Source of the DNA: Adineta steineri
Lineage: Eukaryota > Rotifera > Eurotatoria > Adinetida > Adinetidae
Assembly: GCA_905250115.1 (NCBI GenBank)
Contig: CAJNOI010000031.1
Location: 629,534 to 693,533, forward strand
DNA: 64,000 nt
Direction: 5' to 3'
The position numbers and the translations under genes were made by a program. Numbering within the stretch: position 1 is the first letter of the stretch; every line of letters begins with the position of its first letter. Under the pieces are notes generated by a model. That model saw nothing but the letters and a program-made list of their open reading frames with translations, ran no database searches and was not told the origin of the DNA. Positions 9,341 through 18,448 of the stretch are shown in pieces.

Positions 9341-9502
9341 AGGGTATGGGTATGAGTGTGGGTAGTGGACGGATATGGGTGGGTGTAGGTGTAGATCTAG
9401 GTGTGAACGTGAGTATTGTATTTTTTTCATTTCGCACTCACACCCACCCACACCCACACCCACACCCACACCCATCCACACCCACACCCACCCTCACCCT
9501 GC
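9341..9502. repeat. long telomere-like fold-back with interstitial CCCACA tract
   Basis: About 75 bases of G-rich strand (GGGTATGGGTATGAGTGTGGG...GGGTGGGTGTAGG) are followed by a loop (GAGTATTGTATTTTTTTCATTT) and about 75 bases of C-rich strand. The C-rich part includes several near-perfect tandem CCCACA hexamers at about 9435-9475, the complement of TGTGGG. Confidence 0.8.
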
Positions 9503-9849
9503 AAATAGATGTTCTTTATTCACAAACATAAAACAATCAATGTAATATTGCTTGTCCTTTCTATCTTTTGTTCTTATACATGTTCTCATTTGATTTATAT
9601 TGACTGAGTAAGAAGGGAGTATTGTGTTCTTTCTTTGTTCTTAATTCCATAAAGTCGACGAACTCTGTCGATTTCTTTGCCTTTTCATGTTACAATATCT
9701 TGTATTTTCGTCAATAAAAAAAACTCATTTTCTGATCATTTCCATTTCATTTATTTAACTGTTTTGTTATTAAAGAAATTAATCTTGTAATGAGTAATGC
9801 AGAATGTGAGTGACAGGTGCCAACAAGTATTTTTGCGGCACAATTGAAG
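9503..9849. other. AT-rich intergenic stretch, nothing recognised
   Basis: Nothing supported on either strand. Confidence 0.4.
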
Positions 9850-9980
9850 AAATTATGGTTAATATATTTTCAATGATGAATACTATTAAAATATGAATAT
9901 GTGTCTTCATTAGATAAGATAACAATCATAGAGACACTTTACTTGTTAGTTATTGAAAAAAGTGGATTCTTGTATTATCA
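9850..9980. repeat. dispersed repeat, copy 2 (about 130 bp)
   Basis: Same orientation and about 88% identity to 2622-2750. It lies about 140 bp beyond the stop codon of the J-domain gene, in its 3' flank. Confidence 0.8.
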
Positions 9981-10119
9981 ACTAGATTACATCTTAATGC
10001 AAGACTATATTTTATTCTTGTTGAACAAAAACTTTTACAAACAAAAGTAACAAGTTAGAAATTTGGTTAAGAAATTTCTGTATGGCATTGATAACAAAAC
10101 TGAGAATGCTTCACGTTTA

Positions 10120-10692
10120 TTAAATACCTTCTTCACGAGCTTGTCTAATTAGTGCTAAAGCAGTTTCAAGTTCACTCCAAGCTTCTGCTGAACCACCTTT
10201 ATCCGGATGACATATCAGTGCTAGGCGACGGTACGCAGAATTAATTTCACCATTTGAACTAGATTGTGTAAGACCAAGTGTTTTGTAGGCATTTTCCAAT
10301 GCAACAGTTTTCGGTAAATCAAAGAATTTACAAGTTAAACGTTCAGATATCTTACCAATCACTGCAGATCCAACTAAACCACCCACAAATCCACCTATAA
10401 AAGTTCCTACCAATGGGCAAATAGCAGTACCCACAAGAGCGCCACCATAGGTACCTAACAAAGTACCGAACAATGCTGCAGTAGCATCGGTAATTCCTTT
10501 CACACATCGTTTACCAGATACTTCACCTTTCCACCACAAATAAATATTTTTCACTGCACTGTATACCAATGTTCCTGCATCAATTACCACTTTTACGACG
10601 GTTCCAGCAACGCCCCCAAGCATTGCTATTTCCCAACGGCTAAACTTTGGGAGAGCTTTAACAAAAGCAAGAGCAACTGTCTTTCCATCCAT
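10120..10692 (-). CDS. glycine-zipper membrane protein with C-terminal J domain
   Basis: Single-exon frame of 190 residues from the ATG at 10690-10692. Residues ~20-115 are hydrophobic and glycine-rich, with GxxxG spacing (GTLLGTYGGALVGTAICPLV, then IGGFVGGLVGSAVIG), as in glycine-zipper membrane segments. Residues ~130-188 form a J domain with the HPD motif at 162-164 (LICHPDKGG), which in DnaJ/HSP40 proteins stimulates Hsp70 ATPase. A role recruiting Hsp70 to a membrane is inferred from the combination. The gene has no intron and is richer in GC than its surroundings, unlike the spliced metazoan genes to the right, so acquisition from a non-animal source is possible. A splice-acceptor-like GAATAG lies just before the ATG. 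Confidence 0.8.
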   Translation of the reverse strand: MDGKTVALAFVKALPKFSRWEIAMLGGVAGTVVKVVIDAGTLVYSAVKNIYLWWKGEVSGKRCVKGITDATAALFGTLLGTYGGALVGTAICPLVGTFIGGFVGGLVGSAVIGKISERLTCKFFDLPKTVALENAYKTLGLTQSSSNGEINSAYRRLALICHPDKGGSAEAWSELETALALIRQAREEGI

Positions 10693-11914
10693 TTCTATTC
10701 GTACAGAAAAAGAAAAACAGTTTTAAAAACTTGAACAAAACCTGAAAGAATTGTAGCCGAAGATGATTTTCTTCTGCTAAAGCCCAACTCAGAATAGTGT
10801 TCATACTAGTCTTTTCTCTATTTCTGAAACACATAGTTAACGGACGAGCTATAAAGAATGACGATTTTTTAGATTTTGAATAACTCTGTCATTTTCCATT
10901 GGATCCTAACAAATTGTTTTAAAGATGCGACACGTCAAGCTCTAGTAGAATACGTACAAACAAGTTTTTCAAAGTGTTTCAAACAGAATCATAAAGAAAT
11001 GTATATATGTATATAGAGACAACTTTCTTATCCCATTATCTTTTCACAGTCAATAATGTATCTGCACTGAAATACGAACTAGTCTACATGCATTTCTCAG
11101 GAAGAACATCGGTGATATTTTTGTGTCAAATTATTTCTTAATTCGAATTTTCCAAAATTTAAATTTAATTAAATATAAATAAGAACGCATTCTTCTAATT
11201 TTATCAACATATGTAGAGCAATCACTTGTAAATCGACATTGAACATCTATGTTTTAGTTACTGAAGGGCGTTAACTTAAGAGTCAAGCTAATGCGATTCA
11301 GATCCTAAATACAAATATAAAATCGATAATTAACAAGAAAGAAGCGACTGATTCGGTCGAAATTCCATCCGCTCAAGACTCTAACACTTCTTTTACATTA
11401 TGCTTCGTAGATGAGTACAATTCTGAACAGATGTACTTTAATGGTGATACCAACAAAATTGAATTTCATGTTTATGTTAGGACTGATTTATGTGTAGGGT
11501 AACTTCATTAGAACCTATTACTGGTGTTCATTTCGTGAAAAATCAAGTAAATTTTTATTTTCAAGAAAACAATAACTATGATATCAAAATATTATAATAC
11601 AAAGTGAATGAGACCACTTGAGAATAGAAAAATATGGTTGATATCCTCATAACTATCAAAGCCTTATGAATAGACTATAATTTCAAAGGAAATAAATTTA
11701 CTTGCTGTAGTCGTGCGAAAAATGATGTAATCACGAATAGAAGAGCAGTGTAATGGAGTAGTTGTAAGTGAACAAGTAAGGTATTTGTTGGATATTCCTT
11801 CACTTATATATATGATCATATAGTATTTTTTTTCTTTTCCTTCATATATGATCACACGGAATTTTCTCTTTTCTTTGACATATATGTTCGTATGGGATTT
11901 TTCCTTTCGTTATC
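10693..11914. other. AT-rich intergenic stretch with weak 36-bp tandem repeat
   Basis: No gene seen. At about 11806-11905 three diverged units of roughly 36 bp occur, each starting with CATATATGATC-like sequence followed by T/C-rich DNA. Confidence 0.4.
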
Positions 11915-12582
11915 TTAACCCCTTTAGCGTTAATTTGTTTTTTGTAGCTAACTAGTAAAATTTGTAAAAAATAGCTTTTTAAACTCATAGATATTAAAAG
12001 ATAGTCAAAACTTTTGAAGACATATGTTTTATTGTTATGTATAGAAAAAAGAAGTAATAAGGCCAAAATTTATTCTATATGCGCAATTTTTCACATTGGA
12101 AACAATCCTTATCAATTATGTGATATAATTTTGATATCTTTTTTCTTTCCTCTTGTACGTGTTACTTATATAGAGGCATGTGGCACATACCTATTCTGTT
12201 CTTGTTTCGTACTATTTTATTCTCTCCTTTTTCATTGAAACTATTCGTTTTCATCTTATGTGTCGTAGCTAGTCAGATTCCTAATAAACTAAACTCATGT
12301 TCACCATCGACTAAAAAATTACTTATATATATGTAAATATTTGTGTGCTTCCACATATTGCGATTGACTAAAGAAGGAGTTGCAACTAACCTAAAAATGC
12401 AAGCTTAATAGAGCAGCAACACTCAATAGGTGGGGTGTGGGTGTCCCTTGTTGATCTAAAGAGAACACTCACACCCACACCCTATTCAATGGAATATTGT
12501 ACTTTGTTTTGAACTGTATCACACTTTGAAAAACTTCTAACCAAGAATATAGCAAAAAAATCCCCGCTGCTAAAGGGATTAA
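11915..12582. mobile_element. piggyBac-like non-autonomous element (TTAA target duplications)
   Basis: TTAA at 11915-11918 is followed by CCCCTTTAGCG. The other end reads complementarily as TTAA (12579-12582) followed by TCCCTTTAGCAG. TTAA target duplications with short inverted repeats starting CCC-TTT are typical of the piggyBac superfamily. The 660-bp interior has no transposase frame. It contains a telomere-like fold-back at 12430-12483 close to its right end. The inverted match is only about 10 bp, so chance is not fully excluded. Confidence 0.6.
12430..12483. repeat. telomere-like fold-back sequence
   Basis: GGTGGGGTGTGGGTG at the left pairs with CACACCCACACCCTA at the right around a loop of about 28 bases. 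Fifth and best-paired member of the family in this window. Confidence 0.75.
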
Positions 12583-12634
12583 AAATACTATAAATACTTA
12601 TATAAATCAATCAAGAGATATTTATTTTTATCGT

Positions 12635-15600
12635 TTAAGAGTCAGATTTATTAATTTTATTGAAAATCGTTTGATGATTTTTTCTATTCACTTTTTGATT
12701 TGAATAAAATATTGCATTAATAATTAATACCCATACACCTTCAAGTCCAATAAAAAAAGCAAAAATCCATTGAAGAACTATTGTTGATGATCGATTATTT
12801 TCTGTAATTATTATATTTAAAAATGGTCCAACTATCCAAGCAATACCTAATGATATACATAATGAAAGCCATATCATTACAGAAATAATCATTCGTTTTT
12901 CATTTGTTTGTGCTGTTTTAGGACCACATATAAATTGAAATAAACGTACTGTAATTGCAATAATAATTAAAAAATTCAAACCAATAAATATAAGAAATGG
13001 AATAGAAATATATGGAAAAATAACTTTTGAATCAAACCAACATATACCATCATATTGTAGAAATAAATTTGATGATTGATTTACGATAACTATTGTTGGA
13101 ATAAGAGCAATCAGAATAATCAGAATAAAACTTGTATAAATTAATTTATTTGATATCGATGTATATTGAATGAAAATAAAATGAAAAAATATTGTTATAA
13201 AATAACAAACACCAAGTAAAGTTTTACTTGCAAATGTTAATATAAGAAAAAAATACATTGTCATCGATAAATTTTCTTGAGATTTTGAACATTTATCATT
13301 CGCTTGTAATGTTCTATCCGATAATTGATAACCACGAATTAAAATAACAGTTAATAATATAAATAAAATCATTGAATTTATTAGTGAAAATATATTTACT
13401 ATCGATAGAATACGAAATGATGTTACTTGACGATGTATTGAAAGAATTATTGATATACAAAAACATACTATCGAAAGGCTAGCAATGATTATTGAAGGTA
13501 TATAAGCTTCATAAATAGGCCAATCTGGTATAAATATTAAAGCAAATGATGTTGTATGATTACAAATACAAGTATGTTGATTTGGTTTAACACCTTTCGA
13601 ATAAGAACAACCAGTATTATTCCAATGATCTGTTTGCCAGAATTCACATGAATATCTTCCATATAAATCTTTAACATGTGTAAATGTCATAGTGATAGAA
13701 TATGGAAATGGTTTAGGTAAATGTATACCAACAATAGGTGAAACAATAATTTTATGTTGATCGTTTTGTGCATAAGAAAAAAGTGATGATGGAAGATAAT
13801 AAATTATATAAATATCTATTTCAGATAAATTTTCAATTGAATTTTGATGAATTGTAATACTAGTGGTTACATTTTCAATCGTTTGATTTTTTGAATAAGT
13901 AAAAGATGAATTTATTAGTTTGGTTTGAGAATAGGAATAAGTTGAGCTTTTTTTTGGTAGACTTAATATAGCAATTGAATTATTAGTGATTTCTACTGGA
14001 ATCTTAATTGATTCAAGAAGATTTTCAATGATTGTAGTTATATTTTGTAAATCAGTTCGAAGCAGTGGAGTAATTAATTGAGAAATATTTAATTCATATA
14101 ATTTCTTATCAAATCGATCGATACGATCAACAAATTTAACTATCATTGTTTCATTTGTTAAGTTCATTGATATTAACTTTAAAATAAAAATGAATAATTT
14201 CTTTCTACTTATATCGCTAAACATACTTCTTTATACATTATCGATGATATACTTTCCAAAGTAGAACAATTCAATGGAAAATCCTAGAAAAATAGATATC
14301 AGTTAAATTATTACTGTCCGTTTCAAAAAAAAGGCGGGTGAGTATTTTTCGAATATTTTGTGATAGGAACAAGATAGAGAGCTGCGGTTTTCGCCGTTAG
14401 AGAGAACAGATGAAGATGCATCAAAATCTATCTGGAAACATTTCTCTAACTACTTCCCAAAGACTGTTATAGGAAACTCTTAAACAAACAGTATGTCTCG
14501 CATTTTCGCGAGTGTTCTAGAATCGCCAGATCAAGAACTACAAAACTGTGTGAAGGTTTTACTCATGACTACTACTAAATCAATCTTTCACTGATGAAAA
14601 AACACTTTGGTAATTCAATTTTCGTGCAAAAAATAGAAGTTTCTGTGATGTTTTGATGAAAAATCGTATTTTTCTCGTGTGAAAAAAGGTAGTCTTTTCA
14701 GATGTGTTTTGATGCATCTTCATCTACTCTTTCTGAGGGTGAAAATCGCAGCTCTCTATCTTGTTTCTATCACAAAATATTCGAAAAATACCCACCCGCC
14801 TTTTTTTTGAAATAGACAGTAATATAATTTACATACCGTATCTAATTCCCAATCTTTAATTTGACAAAGCTTTACAGATTCACTATTGAATGAAGATTGA
14901 CATTGACATTTTTTGTCGTAATCAATAACATGTTCAAATGGACAATTCCATGATGACAGATTCTTATTTGAATCAATTGATATCATATATTTTTGTAAAT
15001 GATAATATTTACATGAACAATTCCAATTTAATAAATTTGGATTCATTTCATGTATTTTTTGTATTGTTTTCATTAAATATTGAGTATACATTGAATTTAT
15101 CTCACCACAACGATTATACATTTCAAAAATACCATCATCGAAATCAATTTTTGTTCCCGTATTATTAAAGAATATTTTCGTAGTAATCTCGGATTGATAA
15201 TTTGAAAGATCAACATTTTTTTCATTAGTAAAATGAGTAATTCGATTATTTGAATAATCGATCAAATCTTTTATTTGAATTAACCATAATTCAAATGTTG
15301 TTAAGCTATTCGACGAAACATCAAATATTTCTATATTTGATATATTATAAAACATGTTATTCGGTATAGAACTAATCTTATTTTGTGAGAGATTAATTGA
15401 TTTAAGACTAATCATTTCTGAAATCCATGAAATTGGTATTTCATCAATAAAATTATTATGTAAATCAAGAGTTTGTAATTGAGATAAACAGCGAAAAAAG
15501 AAATGAAATGAAACATCATTTATATGATTATTTGATAAATCTAAATGCTTAATTTAGCAGAAAAAAAGGAAATGATAGAATTATAAATATTTATTTATTA

Positions 15601-16101
15601 ATATTTACTTTAAGTTGTTTGAAACGACAAATATTAATCGGAATCGATGTTAATGGTCCCCGACCTCCAATTCCAACAACTTGAACTTTTTCAATAGTTT
15701 CCAAATAAGCATCATCAAGACTATAAACATCTATATCTTCCATAAGTACGCCATTAGGACAAGTAAATGTCATAGTAACACCGGATGGATTTATTATGCA
15801 TTGAGCATATAATTCAACTAAATTGATCAAAAGTACATTTCGAATATTTACGACCATGAATTTTAGGTATTAACTGAGCTTATTTTCTTACAAGGAAAAA
15901 TATAGGATTAATTTGATTTTTAATATGTTTGCTTTAAACAATCATTCAACTTGTCCAAAAAAATGATTTTTAAGACATTTTATATTTACCATAATTTTAG
16001 AAAACTTTGACCTTTCCGGTACTATAACCTAATCATTAAATCTTACCTGTCATAATAAATATTGTAATTATTTGGAACAGACATACTTGTTTGACGCTCA
16101 T
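12635..16101 (-). CDS. adhesion-type GPCR with leucine-rich-repeat ectodomain and GPS motif
   Basis: Five exons in consistent phase give 857 residues: 16101-16047 (signal peptide, MSVKQVCLFQIITIFIM), 15817-15609, 15547-14837, 14283-14227 and 14176-12635. The ectodomain has leucine-rich repeats (LDLSNNHI, LDLHNNFI, INLSQNKI), a cysteine-rich capping region (NWNCSCKYY...WNCPFEH), then a GAIN-like stretch and a GPS (CEFWQTDHWNNTGC...CICNHTTSFALIF). Seven hydrophobic segments follow, and a short tail. The family couples adhesion and tethered-agonist signalling at the plasma membrane. At the usual cleavage site H-L/T the leucine position is threonine (HTTS), so autoproteolysis is uncertain. Intron 3 is 553 bp because of a MITE; the other two coding introns that were counted here are about 50-60 bp, while intron 1 is about 230 bp. 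Exon limits are inferred from GT-AG sites and phase. Confidence 0.8.
14309..14824. mobile_element. Tc1/mariner-like MITE with long inverted repeats inside a GPCR intron
   Basis: The element spans 14311-14822 (512 bp) and is flanked by TA on both sides. Its ends are inverted copies of one another for about 85-100 bp, starting TTACTGTCYRTTTCAAAAAA on each strand with only a few mismatches. TA duplication and the end sequence suggest a Tc1/mariner-type MITE. The interior shows no transposase frame. It occupies nearly all of intron 3 of the adhesion GPCR; without it the intron would be about 39 bp. Confidence 0.88.
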
Positions 16102-16246
16102 TTTTATCAAAGCAAATGATATGAATTATATTTTTTTTTCAATACTTTTATACTGATATTATGAATCATATGTTATTTGATACCATCCTTTTCGTAAATC
16201 TCTTTAAGTAAAATAAAACAACAATCTACAAGTCAATATTGTTTTT

Positions 16247-17302
16247 TTATACATGTCTTTTATTAAACATTCGTTTTAATTCTTCTCTAAACATACTTGA
16301 CGTAGTGAGACATACAAAAAAAGGTGTTGAACAAGATAAATATTCAAGACAGTCAATAATAACTTCCGCTAATTGTAAATTCACTAATTTTGATGAGCCA
16401 TATTTATGACGATCACGCATAACTTTATCATGTCTTTCAATAACTTTAAATATTTTATAAGGTGCTGTACTGAGTACAAATACAAATGATATACAACCAA
16501 GTGCAAATGTTAAATGAAGACGACGACGTTTAGCACCAGTAAATGTTAAAATACCGGTTGTAGTTCGATTTGATTCCTTATTTTGTACTGGTGTTAAACA
16601 TATAAATCTTGTTATTGTACTCCAACATCGTGTTCGTATATGTAATACTTCTCTTAAAATTTTTGAATTAAAATAAACGATTAGAAAAAATGGTATACAT
16701 GTTATAAAAACAACATCAATCAATGATTGTCCATAAGCCATATATAGTGTAAAATGTTTTGCTCGAATTTGAACAGAACATTTTGTTACAGTACGATTTT
16801 TACTGATCACTGAATATCCATATAATGAAGATAAAAATGATGAATTTTTTAATATAACCGAAAGAAATGCAAGTATTAATAAATAATATATATAATATTT
16901 TTTACGCCAATGTGAATAATATCTATGATGTACACAACATATAAAACGATCAGTTGTTAAACCTAATTGTATATATGCTGACATATCCAAAAATGAATAA
17001 CGTATAAATTTATATAAACGACATGCTATCGGTGTTGAATAAATACGTATGGATGGTTTCATATAAATTCTTAATAGAACATCAATTATAAATAAATATA
17101 ATAAAATTGAATCATTTATACATAATAAACGTAAAAATATTGATGATGTACGTGTTAAACGTTTTTGAAATTTTGGTCGACAAAAAACAAGAAAACAAAG
17201 TATATTACCAATTGTTGCTAATGGTAAAATAATTAATGGAAATATACTATTCGTTAAATGAATAATATGTTCTATACGTTTGTCTGCTAATGAAAGATTC
17301 AT
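16247..17302 (-). CDS. rhodopsin-class GPCR, probably a peptide receptor
   Basis: Single-exon frame of 351 residues with seven hydrophobic segments. TM1 carries the GN pair (IGNILCFLVF). The end of TM3 has TDRF in place of DRY. C-terminal TM7 reads CSTPFFVCLTTS, a weak form of NPxxY. Cysteines before TM3 (IACRLYK) and in the second outer loop (VTKCSVQ) can make the conserved disulphide. An N-glycosylation site (NLS) lies at the N terminus. The general look fits the large invertebrate FMRFamide/TRH-like group of neuropeptide receptors, but the ligand cannot be read from the sequence. It is transcribed in the same direction as the adhesion GPCR and divergently from the Gln-rich gene. Confidence 0.8.
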   Translation of the reverse strand: MNLSLADKRIEHIIHLTNSIFPLIILPLATIGNILCFLVFCRPKFQKRLTRTSSIFLRLLCINDSILLYLFIIDVLLRIYMKPSIRIYSTPIACRLYKFIRYSFLDMSAYIQLGLTTDRFICCVHHRYYSHWRKKYYIYYLLILAFLSVILKNSSFLSSLYGYSVISKNRTVTKCSVQIRAKHFTLYMAYGQSLIDVVFITCIPFFLIVYFNSKILREVLHIRTRCWSTITRFICLTPVQNKESNRTTTGILTFTGAKRRRLHLTFALGCISFVFVLSTAPYKIFKVIERHDKVMRDRHKYGSSKLVNLQLAEVIIDCLEYLSCSTPFFVCLTTSSMFREELKRMFNKRHV

Positions 17303-18448
17303 TCTTATGTATGAGCTAGTTATTGGAATGATGCCATTACCATAAATGAGAGCAAATATTTGATTGTGCTTATATACTGAACTTGTTTTTTTTCCACTAC
17401 ATTCATTTCCTTGATTTCTCCATTAATAAATATATAGAGAGAGAAAGTAATAATACACTGTAGGGGGACACATTGCAATTAACAAAAACATTTCCGAATG
17501 AGATAAATATTCTTGTTAGTTTTACGCACATACATCTAGTAGAAATGTTCATTCACATATATGTGTTTTTTTATTGTAGACATATTGTATGTTTACTTGT
17601 TTTTCTTCTTCTTTTTTTATGACAACTACGATAATATTTGATCGATAAGAAGAAAAAAAATGAATAGATGATGGAGGAGCAAGTAAATCAGGTCAATATT
17701 GATCGATAAAAATGAACGTACTAATGTATTACTATACATTAATTGTATCGAAGTGATGAAGACAAAAGACAATTTTACTTTTTTAATTCATCTGTTTTGT
17801 TCGTTCAACAAGATCGATGATGTATCAAAAGATAAAAGGGAGGAGATATTCTATTTTCTCAATGTCATAGATATATCGATAATATAAGTTTACGCTAGAC
17901 TGCAACAAACAAGATGAACACTATCATCGTTTTATTTATGACATGTATTTATACTAATAATCAATAAATCGATGAGCACATATTCAGACAAGGTTAGTTC
18001 AAATATAAAGTCATAAAAAGATACTATTATGATTTTATTTCATAACAATTAATACTAATAATACAAACATATAGTTTCAATGTCAATGATTACATTATCA
18101 ATCGTTTTGTATTACTCGTATAATGATAATAGGTCGTCTCATATGATACAAATAAGACAGGAAAAGAAAAGATACTATCAGAAACATTTGAATACACACT
18201 TGTTTTCAACCTTGATAACAATCGATTTTTTTTCTCTTCTCTTACTGTTTGTTGTTCATATGAAATATCATTTTAATATATTATTTATACACATATATCT
18301 ATATAACCTTCATAATGTCTTTTTTCTTCTTTGTCAGAATAGATAACTATAAATAAAATTTTTCTTTTATCATCAATATACATCAATAAATTGTACTGCA
18401 TAATCGTTACGATCAACTATATATATAGATAGACACATATACATAATT
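17303..18448. other. divergent intergenic region between the GPCR and the Gln-rich gene
   Basis: AT-rich, with a short GA run near 17438. It presumably holds promoters for both flanking genes. No motif can be defended. Confidence 0.4.
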
